NCBI GenBank assembly: GCA_949741925.1
Contig: CATJOY010000047.1
Span: 1-64,000, forward strand
Length of the DNA stretch: 64,000 nucleotides
Direction of reading: 5' to 3'
Origin: an uncultured Desulfovibrionaceae bacterium
Lineage (GTDB): Bacteria; Desulfobacterota; Desulfovibrionia; Desulfovibrionales; Desulfovibrionaceae
The notes beneath the pieces are model-generated. The model was not told where the DNA came from. It did not search any database and worked only from the letters and a program-made list of their open reading frames with translations. Below, piece after piece: positions 8,421-17,665 of this stretch. Made by a program: the position numbers and the translations under genes. Within the stretch, counting starts at the first letter, position 1, and each line of letters opens with the position of its first letter.

Positions 8421-9419
8421 CTAAGCATGGAGCCAACACCGGCAGCCATGCCCCTCTCCCAGTCTGAGCAAGGGAGGCTCCTGATCGCAGGATGCAAAGG
8501 CCTTGGGGCAGCGGTCGCGAAAGGCGCAACCTGAGGGGCGCTCAAGGGGGTTGGGCACTACGCCGGGGATTGTCGGCAGACGTTTGGCCCTGCCGGTAGG
8601 GTCAAGGGACGGCCGTGACTGCATCAGCCCCACGGTGTAGGGGTGACCGGGCTTGCTGAAAAGTTCTTTGGCCGGCGCTTCTTCTACGATCCTGCCGCAA
8701 TACATGACCCCGACCCGGTCTGCGCTTTCGCGCACCACGCCCAGATCATGGGTAATCAGCAGGAGCCCCAGACCTTTGGCTCTGACCAGACCATGGAGCA
8801 GGGCCAGCACCTGTTTTTGAATAGTCACATCCAGAGCCGTAGTGGGTTCATCCGCAATGATCAGGCTGGGTTCACAGGCGATAGCCATGGCAATCATCGC
8901 TCGCTGGCGCATGCCTCCGCTCATCTGGTGGGGAAAGTCGCGGATTCTTGCCTCGGGCCGGGGTATGCCTACATCATTGAAAAGCGCAGCGGTTTTTGTC
9001 AGGGCCTCCGTATCCGAAAGACCGCGGTGCAGCCGCAGTACTTCGGCAATCTGTTCGCCGACGCGGAAGACCGGGTTGAGCGAGGTCATGGGTTCCTGAA
9101 AGACCATGCCGATGCGGTTGCCCCGGATACGGCGTAGTTTTTTCTCCGGCAGGGCCAGGATGTCTATTCCTTCCAGCGTAACGCTTCCCCTGACGATTCG
9201 GCCGGGAGGATCGGGCACCAGCCTTTGGATGGAATGGGCGGTGACGCTTTTGCCGCTGCCGGATTCCCCGACAAGGCAGTAAATCTCTCCGGCGGCAAGA
9301 CTGAAGCTGACCCCATCCACAGCGGGCGCCGGTCCGGCGTCGGTTTCAAAATGCACGGCCAGATCATCCACCTGCAACAGAGGCGGGGCGGCAAGAACAG
9401 GAGGGCTGTGCTGGATCAT
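8421..9419 (-). CDS. Oligopeptide/dipeptide ABC transporter ATPase, OppD/DppD type
   Basis: ATPase of 332 residues. Walker A GESGSGKS (residues 51-58), signature MSGGMRQRAMIAMAIA, Walker B LIIADEPTTALDV, and the C-terminal oligo_HPY extension ending in the cysteine-containing CAFRDRCPKAFASC, typical of OppD/DppD subunits. The ATG at 9419 is preceded by GTGGAGAATGC, a good ribosome-binding site; a GTG four codons upstream is the alternative. No permease, binding protein or OppF partner is next to it, so it is an orphan. It converges on the mla operon. Confidence 0.85.
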   Translation of the reverse strand: MIQHSPPVLAAPPLLQVDDLAVHFETDAGPAPAVDGVSFSLAAGEIYCLVGESGSGKSVTAHSIQRLVPDPPGRIVRGSVTLEGIDILALPEKKLRRIRGNRIGMVFQEPMTSLNPVFRVGEQIAEVLRLHRGLSDTEALTKTAALFNDVGIPRPEARIRDFPHQMSGGMRQRAMIAMAIACEPSLIIADEPTTALDVTIQKQVLALLHGLVRAKGLGLLLITHDLGVVRESADRVGVMYCGRIVEEAPAKELFSKPGHPYTVGLMQSRPSLDPTGRAKRLPTIPGVVPNPLERPSGCAFRDRCPKAFASCDQEPPLLRLGEGHGCRCWLHA

Positions 9420-9531
9420 GGCATTCTCCACAATGTGAAACCGGAGTTCGACCGGTTCGGAAAAGGACGGGGTGCAGTCTGTCGGAGCGGGAAGCCGGTC
9501 CGACAGGGGGTAACGGAAAAAGCAGGGCCTG

Positions 9532-10224
9532 TCAGAAATTGACCTTCAGGCCGATAGATAGGTTGTGCGTGGTTCTGTGGGGCTGCTCGTTCCGGTAAGC
9601 GGACCAGAGGTTCGGTCCGACCGAAGGGGTCCGATCCACACCGGAAATACGGTAGCCGAGATCCAGGCTCACATCCTCCGTAGCCTGCCAGCCCAGGCCT
9701 ACGCCGGCGTTCCAGGCAAGGTTGGTGTCCACGCTGGAACAGGGAGGCGAGGCCTGCCGTCCGTTGCGGCCTATGCCGGTAATGGCTGCGAACTGCGCGT
9801 CTTCCCTGGAAATCTCCCGACTCACCACAACCCCGACGCCACCGCCGATATACGGTTTGACCGCGCCTTGGGTGTTGGCCTCATGGTAGAGGTTCATAAA
9901 GATGGTTTGGGTGGCGGAGGGGCCGTGCTCAAGAGGGGGGGAGGCGATAAGCGAACGACGGAGGTTTATGCTCAAGGGATCGGCGCCGATCCCTTGAAAG
10001 GGGTTATATTCATCAATTTCAACCGCGGCATGGGTATCCGTACGCAAATCCACCCGGTGGGCCTCGGCAACCTTAAGGGTATCCGTCCACTCCGCCACGG
10101 GAGAGCGGCTCTGGTCGGCCCTTGAGGCACGCGGAGCGCCTGCGGCCCGCGCGTCGCTCCAGGTCGCCTGGACGACCTGGAGCAGGAAAACCGGGATAAG
10201 GAGGTATTTTCGCAGGATTTCCAT
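9532..10224 (-). CDS. Outer-membrane beta-barrel protein (OmpW/OmpA-like barrel)
   Basis: Protein of 230 residues with a probable signal peptide (LLIPVFLLQVVQATWSDARAAG) and alternating strands: YIGGGVGVVV, WNAGVGLGW, VSLDLGYRI and a last strand LSIGLKVNF ending in the terminal Phe used for barrel assembly. Small eight-stranded barrels of this kind serve as porins or surface proteins; its specific role is unknown. A GAGG site precedes the ATG. It lies 7 bases after the upstream lipoprotein gene, so they form one operon. Confidence 0.7.
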   Translation of the reverse strand: MEILRKYLLIPVFLLQVVQATWSDARAAGAPRASRADQSRSPVAEWTDTLKVAEAHRVDLRTDTHAAVEIDEYNPFQGIGADPLSINLRRSLIASPPLEHGPSATQTIFMNLYHEANTQGAVKPYIGGGVGVVVSREISREDAQFAAITGIGRNGRQASPPCSSVDTNLAWNAGVGLGWQATEDVSLDLGYRISGVDRTPSVGPNLWSAYRNEQPHRTTHNLSIGLKVNF

Positions 10225-10231
10225 ACTATCC

Positions 10232-11008
10232 TCAGAAGGCCGGTCGGCTGTTTCCCTCCATTTTCACAGGCGGCTTGGCCAGCTCATCTCTATTCCACAA
10301 GCTTTCAATATTTTTTTCAAGATTTTTAGCAGCGCTGTCAGGTCCGGGAGGATTCAGCCAGTTGCGGATCTGCATGCCCATGTCCCCAGCTATGGCTATC
10401 GTGATGGCTGCCATGGGATCGGTGGGCATCCTGGTTTTTGTGGAAAAAAGGATATAATCTTTGGTCATGCTGGACGGCATCAGCGCAGACTGGGACATGG
10501 ACCAGATAAGCTGCCCTGAGTGGGTATCGTATATTTCTATCTGGAGGGCAAGCTGGTTCTCGGCCGTGCTGCCGCCCGCCAGATAGTGGGTGACAAAACC
10601 GCCGATCATTAGATCCGCGCCGCTCGCCCTGGCCCTGGCCAGGGCGCGATCCCGGCGGTAGGGCTCCAGGTTGGAAGCGAATTCCATAGCCGGGAAAAGC
10701 TCCATGCTGAGCCAGGTCTGGTAGACCATACGGGCCTCGGCATACCCGACTATTTCAGGATCAGATATCTGCTGGGTTACCCGGAAGGGGACAAAATAGG
10801 CCGTAGGCGCAACGGAAACCCGCTCCTTGGGATATACATGGATCATCGGCGGCGCACGGCGGGTCCATTGGTCGCGGTAGAATACCGCCCCGCTGGCGAT
10901 ATCCACGGAGCTGTGGTCTTCAGCCGCCTGAATAGTGGAGCAGCCCGGAAGCCCGGTCAGGCAGGAGAGGATAAGAACCGGCAGCAGGAGCAATCGTAGA
11001 ACGTTCAT
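10232..11008 (-). CDS. Putative outer-membrane lipoprotein
   Basis: 258 residues with a lipoprotein signal peptide (MNVLRLLLLPVLILSCLTG, lipobox LPGC). The mature part has a mixed alpha/beta pattern, including ARASGADLMIGGFVTHYLAGG and a strand of LALQIEIYDTHSGQLIWSMSQ. That plan is seen in lipoproteins with a TolB-N/CsgG-like fold, but the match is by eye only. Start 11008 has an AGAGGT site; the longer open frame to 11137 lacks a signal peptide. First gene of a two-gene operon with the barrel protein, suggesting a shared envelope task. Confidence 0.65.
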   Translation of the reverse strand: MNVLRLLLLPVLILSCLTGLPGCSTIQAAEDHSSVDIASGAVFYRDQWTRRAPPMIHVYPKERVSVAPTAYFVPFRVTQQISDPEIVGYAEARMVYQTWLSMELFPAMEFASNLEPYRRDRALARARASGADLMIGGFVTHYLAGGSTAENQLALQIEIYDTHSGQLIWSMSQSALMPSSMTKDYILFSTKTRMPTDPMAAITIAIAGDMGMQIRNWLNPPGPDSAAKNLEKNIESLWNRDELAKPPVKMEGNSRPAF

Positions 11009-11289
11009 GCGGACCTCTATTCTTACGCCGCAAACCTGACGGTCTTTTGGCGCGATGGATTTTCGAGAAAAATTTTGCAAAATAAATACCAAGAACAGCC
11101 CGCCGACGCCATGGCGGCAGGCTGCCGGTCTCTCCACCGGATCATTCCCCTATCGACCTCTGGCCGTCAGTTTGGCGTGCTTATGGCCGTTCACCTTCTC
11201 CCACGGACGGTTCCCGGCGCCTTGGCAAGGCCGGCTTTGGCGGTCGGGGGGACGGTGAGCGCTTCCTTGCAACAGCCCATTGAATGCGC

Positions 11290-12342
11290 CTAAGGCGCCA
11301 TGGGAACAAACTGGAGGCCGCTTTCCAGCGGCAGGCCGCTCATGAGGTTTGCGTTGGCGACGGCCTGGCCCGACGCGCCCCGGCAGAGATTATCGATGAT
11401 AGAAATGATGATCAGGCGCCGGGTGCGCTGATCCAGCGCCAAGGCGATATCGCAGTACATGGTCCCGCGCACGTTGCGGAGTTCCGGAAGCTTGCCCAGG
11501 GGCAGAATACGCACGAAGCGATGGGAGGCGTAGGCCTTGGTATAGGCGGCATGGATCGCCTCAAGAGAGGCATCCGTAGCCAGGCGTCCGTATATGGTGG
11601 CGTAGATGCCTCGATTGACCGGCAGAAGATGGGGATTGAACGAAAGGATGATCTCCCGCCCGGCTACCAGGCTGAGCTCCTGCTCAATTTCCGGGGTGTG
11701 GCGGTGTTTGGTCAGGTTATAGGCCTTAAAGGTATCTGCAACTTCACAGTAGAGGGAACCGACGGCGGCTTTGCGACCTGCCCCGGACGTGCCGGATTTG
11801 GCGTCAATGACAATGCCGTCTGATTCGATAAAGCCGTGGCGCAAGGCCGGCGCAAGCCCGAGAATTGAGGCGGTGGGATAGCAGCCGGGGTTTGCCACCA
11901 GCCGGGAACCGGCAATTGCTTCAGCGTAGAGTTCGGGCAGCCCGTATACAGCTTCTTTGAGGTATTCCTGTTGGCTGTGCTCGCTATTATACCAGGCTTT
12001 AAAAACGGCCGGATCGCGCAATCTGAAATCAGCGGAGAGATCAACTACTTTGAGTCCTTTGTCGCGCAGGGCGGCGGCTGTTTCCATGGCCGCGCCGTGG
12101 GGCACGGCCAGAAAGACAAGCTCACAGTGGGCCGCCAGATCGGCCGGGGCAGGCTCGGTAATTATTATCTCCCCGCTCTCCAGCCCCTGAAGAAAGGGGT
12201 AGATCTCCCGCAAGGGCTTGCCCGCTTCGGAACGGGAGGTGACCCGGGTAAGACGCATAGCCGGATGGCCTTCAAGAATCCGTGTCAACTCCATGCCGGT
12301 ATACCCGGTGACTCCCACCAATCCAACCGAAATCATGTTCAT
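11290..12342 (-). CDS. argC: N-acetyl-gamma-glutamyl-phosphate reductase
   Basis: Third step of arginine synthesis: NADPH reduction of N-acetylglutamyl phosphate to the semialdehyde, in the cytoplasm. 350 residues, the usual length. The Rossmann motif GLVGVTGYTGMELTRIL opens the protein and the catalytic Cys is Cys154 in NPGCYPT; LSADFRLRD and AKSGTSGAGRK are also conserved. No other arg gene is nearby. It sits 208 bases downstream of the DUF1844 gene on the same strand, so co-transcription is uncertain. Confidence 0.95.
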   Translation of the reverse strand: MNMISVGLVGVTGYTGMELTRILEGHPAMRLTRVTSRSEAGKPLREIYPFLQGLESGEIIITEPAPADLAAHCELVFLAVPHGAAMETAAALRDKGLKVVDLSADFRLRDPAVFKAWYNSEHSQQEYLKEAVYGLPELYAEAIAGSRLVANPGCYPTASILGLAPALRHGFIESDGIVIDAKSGTSGAGRKAAVGSLYCEVADTFKAYNLTKHRHTPEIEQELSLVAGREIILSFNPHLLPVNRGIYATIYGRLATDASLEAIHAAYTKAYASHRFVRILPLGKLPELRNVRGTMYCDIALALDQRTRRLIIISIIDNLCRGASGQAVANANLMSGLPLESGLQFVPMAP

Positions 12343-12550
12343 AGGTGCATTCCGTTAGCGTATTGTGGGCTTTATGGCGCTCCCTCAGGCTCTGTCTGGA
12401 GGCGCTTTGCCCGAAAACATCTTTCCGTGTGCGCCGCCGCAGGCGGTGCGCACGGAGCCTTGACCATGCTTCAACGTTTGCCGCGCCGCCGCAGTGTCGG
12501 CCAGACATACCGTTACGAAGCTGCAATTTTTTGTTGTCGCGCCGTGAGCG

Positions 12551-12907
12551 CTATTTGGCTTTGATTACAAACTTCATACGTACTTCATAGAGAATTTCGT
12601 TGAGCAGCCTGTCTTCGGCTTCGTCAAGATTCCCTTTGGTTTTTTCATACAGCATGGTGAGAACATCGATGCTGTGTTTTGCCAGGCGTAAGTCGGTCAC
12701 TGTCCGGCCGGTTTCCGGATCAGGAACTTCCCCCAGCTGCACCAGCGCGGAAGAGCCGATGGACATGGCAAAGGTGGTAAAGGTTACCTTAGGCAGGGGA
12801 ATATCCTGGAGCGACGCTGCCTGTTCGTAGGCTTGCCGGGCAGTTTCCTCATGAACGCTTTCGGAGGCTCCCGGGGCGGGCGTACCGGTAGTGGTGGAAT
12901 CGGTCAT
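12551..12907 (-). CDS. DUF1844 family protein
   Basis: 118 residues matching the DUF1844 pattern: FTTFAMSIGSSALVQLGEVPDPETG followed by LRLAKHSIDVLTMLYEKTKGNL and a C-terminal LLNEILYEVRMKF. The family is widespread in Desulfobacterota and related groups and its function is unknown. The ATG at 12907 has an AGGAGA site; the frame upstream enters the aminotransferase gene end. It follows that gene by 44 bases on the same strand and is probably in its operon. Confidence 0.8.
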   Translation of the reverse strand: MTDSTTTGTPAPGASESVHEETARQAYEQAASLQDIPLPKVTFTTFAMSIGSSALVQLGEVPDPETGRTVTDLRLAKHSIDVLTMLYEKTKGNLDEAEDRLLNEILYEVRMKFVIKAK

Positions 12908-12951
12908 AACTGGTTCTCCTGCGGAGGAAAATAGGAAGTATTTTTCCGGGG

Positions 12952-14127
12952 TCAAGAGGAGGTTCCCGCAGGAACCGGCCCGACCAGGGCTTCTTCATAG
13001 GCCTTTAGGGCCTGCTCGAGGTAGTTTTCGGCGCCGATATAGCCGCCGAGTTCCTGGAAGCTCCAGGATAAGGCGTGCAACCCGGCGACCAGGTCGGCCC
13101 AGTCCACCCAGCCCATATGCCCGATGCGCACCACAGAATCCTCCTGATGCCCCATGCCCTTGGCCATGATTACCCCGTGCTCGTCCGCGGCCCGGGCCAG
13201 AAGGGGGCCGGAGCCCATACCGGGCGGGAGAATCAGGCTGGTCAGCCCCCACGTATAATTATCTTTGGCCAGCAAGGCAAAGCCAAGGGCGCGCACGCCC
13301 GCGCGGGCAAGGCAGGTCAGAGCCCATTGTTTTCGATAGATGGCCTCCAACCCATCTCCGGCAAACATGGCCAGGCTTTCCCGGAGCCCATAGAGAAGAG
13401 AAATGGCCGGGGTAAAGGCGGTCTGCCTTTTGGCGCAACACTCTCGTTCCTTGAGGAGGCAGAAATAGAAATCGCGGGCGGGCAAACTTTCGGCTTTAGC
13501 CCAAGCCCGTGGGGAAAGCGCGATGAAAGAAAGTCCGGGCGGGAGCATAAGGCCTTTCTGGGAACCGGTGAGCAGAACGTCGATGCCCCATGCATCCATG
13601 GGACAGGGCGAGATGCCCACCGAGGATACGCCGTCGGCAACCAGCAGGACATCGCGTTGACGGGTGAGGGCGGCGATCTCCCGTACCGGGTGCATAACTC
13701 CGGTTGAGGTTTCGGAAATCTGCATCAACACGCCGCTAATCCCGGGATTGGCGTCCAAGGCTTTGCGGAGCGCTTCAGGGGTGACGGCTTCTCCCCAGGC
13801 CAGGCTGAGCGGAAGAGCCGTAACCCCGGCAGCCCGGCAGATGCCGCTCCAGCGTTGGCCGAATTTTCCTGCTTCCACGGTGAGCACGGTTTCTCCGGGA
13901 GCGAAAAGGTTGGTCACGGCGGCGGTCATAGCGCCGGTGCCCGAGGCCGCCAAACTGAGTACCGGTCCGGCTGTGCCGAAAAGCGCGGCCAACCCGGTTT
14001 GAATATCGGCAAGCAATCTCTTGAATTCGGGCTTACGGTGATGGATCATGTCGCCGGCCATGGCCAAGCGTACCTGTTCGGGAATCGGGGTGGGACCGGG
14101 GGTCAGGAGGCGAAGTTTATTGCGCAT
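12952..14127 (-). CDS. Class V aminotransferase (alanine-glyoxylate/serine-pyruvate type)
   Basis: PLP-dependent aminotransferase of 391 residues in the alanine-glyoxylate / serine-pyruvate / phosphoserine branch. Opens with LLTPGPTPIPEQV, the family's mark; Asp165 in VADGVSSVG holds the PLP nitrogen and Lys191 in GSQKGLM forms the internal aldimine. Candidate reactions are glyoxylate or hydroxypyruvate with alanine, serine or aspartate; sequence alone does not choose. In Desulfovibrio-like genomes this type is often annotated as a soluble hydrogenase small subunit, an old misannotation to avoid. Weak ribosome-binding site. Confidence 0.88.
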   Translation of the reverse strand: MRNKLRLLTPGPTPIPEQVRLAMAGDMIHHRKPEFKRLLADIQTGLAALFGTAGPVLSLAASGTGAMTAAVTNLFAPGETVLTVEAGKFGQRWSGICRAAGVTALPLSLAWGEAVTPEALRKALDANPGISGVLMQISETSTGVMHPVREIAALTRQRDVLLVADGVSSVGISPCPMDAWGIDVLLTGSQKGLMLPPGLSFIALSPRAWAKAESLPARDFYFCLLKERECCAKRQTAFTPAISLLYGLRESLAMFAGDGLEAIYRKQWALTCLARAGVRALGFALLAKDNYTWGLTSLILPPGMGSGPLLARAADEHGVIMAKGMGHQEDSVVRIGHMGWVDWADLVAGLHALSWSFQELGGYIGAENYLEQALKAYEEALVGPVPAGTSS

Positions 14128-14608
14128 CTTCTCTCTTCCGTCTGTTCACACTATGGCTGGCCCTGGAAATATTGCCGCGGCCGGACGCCGCCGCAACAAT
14201 CCGGCAGCGCATTCTTTGGGTAGGGCCTGCCCGGGAAAAAGATTTCAAGGCTTGAGGGGGCCCCTCCATTTCCCCTGCCACGCCGTCTTTTTCCCTCTGG
14301 CGGCATGAGCCGGAAAAAATTGAGCGCGGCGTCTTCAGTGTCCTCCTCGCTGCCTTTTTTCGGTTTTTCCCGGCCAGGGGAAAGTACGCGACGCTTTATG
14401 GACACTTTTGAGAAATACCCTCGAGGCAGAAAAAAATTTTAAGCGTTACGGGGTGCTCTGTCCAGCCGGAACTTTCGGTCATTCCGATGGGGAGACTCCA
14501 TCGCGCAGGGGCAGAGCGCGCTCTTGACGCGGCCGGAACATTGCCGCAGGCGCGGTTCGGGCAAGCAGTTCCCGGGCCCGGGTTGCTCCTTGGGCTGTCG
14601 GGCCGGAA
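14128..14608. other. Gene-free region between polA and the aminotransferase
   Basis: No credible ORF on either strand. It contains a purine-rich/AT tract (about 14427-14445) that could belong to the aminotransferase promoter on the minus strand, but no clear -35/-10 pair was found. Confidence 0.5.
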
Positions 14609-17416
14609 TCAATGGGCTTCGTTCCAGTTTTTGCCGCAGCCCCAGTCTACGGCCAGGGGAACCGTCAGTTTTTCGCCGCCGGGCTCGACGCTGCGCATCA
14701 GTTCGGTCAGGCGTTCTCCGGCCCGTTCGGCATTCTGGGCGGGCGCCTCCAGAATAAGTTCGTCATGGATTTGCAGGATCATCCGGGCGTACAGCCGTTT
14801 TAGCTCCGGGTCGTTGAAGCTGCGCAACATGGCGATTTTGATGACGTCGGCAGCGCTGCCCTGGACACGAGCATTGATGGCCTGCCGCCGGGCCTGGGAA
14901 CGGAGCTGGGTATTTTGGGAAGAAATATCCGGTATGTAGCGCCTTCTCCCGGCCATGGTGGTGACGTAGCCGTGTTCGCGGGCTTCGTTCTCTACGGCGT
15001 TATAGAAATCGCGCAACGCGGTCAGATGTTCAAAGTACCGGGCGATAAAGCCCTTGGCCTCGCTGAGGCTGATGCCGAGTTCCTGGCCGAGTTTTTGCGG
15101 CCCCATGCCGTAGATCAGGCCGAAGTTGATGGTTTTGGCCTGGCGGCGTTGTTCCGGGGTAACGGATTCCGAAGAGGTGTCAAAAAGAAGCGCTGCGGTG
15201 CGGCTGTGGATATCTTCGCCGTTCTGGAAGGCTTCGATGAGGATTGGCTCGTGGGCTAGGTGGGCTAGGATGCGCAATTCAACCTGCGAGTAGTCGGCGG
15301 AAACCAGCTTTTTCCCCGGGGCGGCGATGAAGCAGGCCCGCATCCGGCCACCCATGGGACCGCGTACCGGGATGTTTTGCAAATTGGGGTTACTGGAGGA
15401 AAGCCTGCCGGTGGCCGTGGCCAGCAGGTTGAAGGTGGTGTGGATGCGGTCGTTTCGGTCGGCCAGCTTGGGCAGGGGCTCCAGATAGGTGGAGCGCAGT
15501 TTTTCCAGCTTGCGGTATTCCAAGATAGCGTCCACAATGGCGTGTTTTCCTGCCAGTTTTTCCAGCACTTCCTGGGAGGTTGAAGCGGAGCCGCCCTTAG
15601 TCTTGCCGCCTGCGGGCAATGCTAACCGGGTAAAGAGAACCTCGGCTAGTTGTTGGGAGGAACGGATGTTAAAGGGGCCTCCGGCGAGGTCGTTGATGGT
15701 TTTTTCCAGGCGTTCAATATCCGTCTGGACTTCGGCCAGGAAGGAAGCAAAGGCCTGGCGGTCGATGCGTACTCCGGCTTCTTCCATATCCGCGAGCACC
15801 GGCAGCAGCGGCATTTCCAGATCGCGCATCAACGTGCTTTGTTGAGCCGCTCCCAGGCGTTCCTCAAAAAGGCGCGCCAGCGCCAGGGCGAGCAGGCCCG
15901 GCCGAGAAGGGGGGATATCGTCCGGCACCTGGTCGCGCCAGCGGCTGACCAGGTGGGGCCAGGCATAGCTGCGGTCTTCGGGATTCAGCAGATAGGCGGC
16001 CAGGGAAAGATCAAAAAAACGGGCAACAGGAATGGCTTTCCAGCCCCGGCAGGCGGCATATAGAGCCTTGAGATCCGGGGTGACAAGCCGCAGATCCTGC
16101 CGCGCTTCAAGAAGCAGGGCCAGATGCCCGGCCAACTGTTCCGGCGGTCCGGTGAACAGGCATTCGGAAGCGGCGCCCAGAATCAGGCCTTTTTCCGTGG
16201 GCAGGACGGCGACAGCCGGAGTTTCGAGAGGCGGCAGGGAGGGTATGCTTGAGACGGCCGGCAGGTCGTCTTCTCCCGGCTCGAAGGCGATATCCAGAAG
16301 GCTGGCTTGGCCTTTGGAGTTCGCAAGGCGGGCGGGAACCCAAGGAACAGTAGCCGGCGGGGAGGGGATCTGTTCCTCCTCCGCCGTGGCTGCAGCGGAA
16401 GCTGTCCGGTAAGCGGCGGGAGGTTCTGGGGCCTCGGCGGCGGGGAGATTCGGTTCCTGGCCGTCCGCAATACAGCCCCTGCGCGCCTCCGGCGCGGCCG
16501 CGCCGGGGGAGGCAGTACGGATGAGGCCGGATCGCGCGGCTGAGGCCAGTTCCCGGGCCAGGGAACGGAGTTCAAATTCTTCCAGTACGGCAGTGGCTGC
16601 CGCCATATCCACGGGGTGGAGAATCAGGGATTCCGGCGGCAGGGCGGCGCAGGCGTTCAGGCTCAGCGTCGTGAGCTTGCGGTAGAGAAAGGCCTCGTCG
16701 AGGCGTCCTTCAAGTTTTTTGCGGATTTTGGGCGGTACGGCGGCAAAGCGATCACGGATTTCTTCCAGGGTTTTGAAATTTCTGAAGAGTTCTTGGGCTG
16801 TCTTAGGGCCGATGCCAGGCACGCCGGGGATGTTATCACTGGAATCGCCTATAAGCGCTTGAAAATCCGGCCACGATGCAGGCTCCATGCCGTTTTCGGC
16901 TCGAAAATCGGCTATGGTGAGCAGTTTTTCTTCTTTGCCCGAAGGATCCCAGATGACCACATTCTCAGCAAGGCATTGTTTCAAGTCTTTATCCGCGCCG
17001 ATGATGACGACGGGACGCTCCCGGCGGTAACGGGCCGTGAGCGAGGCAATGCAGTCGTCCGCCTCGCAGCCGTCTGAAACAATAACCGGCAGCCCCAGAG
17101 CGCTCAGAGCGCGGCGCAACGGTTCCAGTTGCATGACTAACGGCTCCGGGGTTGCTGAACGTTGGGCTTTATAGGCTTGGTACAGCTCATGCCGAAAGGT
17201 AGGCCCCTTGCCGTCCATAATAAAGGCGAAGGATACGGGCTGCTCTTCGCGTAGCAGCTTGATCAGCAGGCGAGTGAGGATAAACAGCACATTGGTCGGG
17301 AAGCCGTCGCTTCTGGCCATGTTTTGGTAAGCGTAAAAGCTCCGGAAGATGAATGCCGAACCGTCCATCAGGTACAGCGGGTCGCGGTCAACGTGCAGGC
17401 GCTCGCGCAATGACAT
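14609..17416 (-). CDS. polA: DNA polymerase I, 3'-5' exonuclease domain apparently inactive
   Basis: 935 residues. N-terminal 5' nuclease (FLAP) domain (~1-300: LYLMDGSAFIFRSFYAY, SDGCEADDCIASL, LIGDSSDNIPGVPGIGPKTA), a Pro/Ala-rich linker (~315-420), a reduced exonuclease-like domain, and an intact polymerase: motif A VSADYSQVELRILAHL, motif B RRQAKTINFGLIYGMG, motif C QIHDELILEAP. The exonuclease DxE motif is missing (AVLPTEKGLILG in its place), so proofreading is probably lost, as in several bacterial Pol I. The start at 17416 has an AGGAGT site; the frame extends 24 codons upstream without a better one. Confidence 0.95.
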   Translation of the reverse strand: MSLRERLHVDRDPLYLMDGSAFIFRSFYAYQNMARSDGFPTNVLFILTRLLIKLLREEQPVSFAFIMDGKGPTFRHELYQAYKAQRSATPEPLVMQLEPLRRALSALGLPVIVSDGCEADDCIASLTARYRRERPVVIIGADKDLKQCLAENVVIWDPSGKEEKLLTIADFRAENGMEPASWPDFQALIGDSSDNIPGVPGIGPKTAQELFRNFKTLEEIRDRFAAVPPKIRKKLEGRLDEAFLYRKLTTLSLNACAALPPESLILHPVDMAAATAVLEEFELRSLARELASAARSGLIRTASPGAAAPEARRGCIADGQEPNLPAAEAPEPPAAYRTASAAATAEEEQIPSPPATVPWVPARLANSKGQASLLDIAFEPGEDDLPAVSSIPSLPPLETPAVAVLPTEKGLILGAASECLFTGPPEQLAGHLALLLEARQDLRLVTPDLKALYAACRGWKAIPVARFFDLSLAAYLLNPEDRSYAWPHLVSRWRDQVPDDIPPSRPGLLALALARLFEERLGAAQQSTLMRDLEMPLLPVLADMEEAGVRIDRQAFASFLAEVQTDIERLEKTINDLAGGPFNIRSSQQLAEVLFTRLALPAGGKTKGGSASTSQEVLEKLAGKHAIVDAILEYRKLEKLRSTYLEPLPKLADRNDRIHTTFNLLATATGRLSSSNPNLQNIPVRGPMGGRMRACFIAAPGKKLVSADYSQVELRILAHLAHEPILIEAFQNGEDIHSRTAALLFDTSSESVTPEQRRQAKTINFGLIYGMGPQKLGQELGISLSEAKGFIARYFEHLTALRDFYNAVENEAREHGYVTTMAGRRRYIPDISSQNTQLRSQARRQAINARVQGSAADVIKIAMLRSFNDPELKRLYARMILQIHDELILEAPAQNAERAGERLTELMRSVEPGGEKLTVPLAVDWGCGKNWNEAH

Positions 17417-17665
17417 GAAGACTCCTGAGGCTTGAGGATAAAAAATCATCTGACCACGAGGAGGCCGCCATGTCGAGAATTTTTTCACCGGCGGGATGAT
17501 CTATCATGAAGGCTAAAGCGTGATCCGCTGCGGGCCTGGGTCGGGAATCAGCCTGGACATGCCGGGCGGATCATGGTTTCACCGGCTTATGGCCGGTGTT
17601 CCGAAAAACAACCAGTAGACCGGCGGCTCGGGGGGAACAGCCGCGCCGCGAAGGGGGATACCATC

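Noticed and set aside
10232-11137. Longer start at 11137 for the lipoprotein gene
   Set aside because: The N-terminus at 11137 would hide the lipoprotein signal; the ATG at 11008 has a good site and signal peptide.
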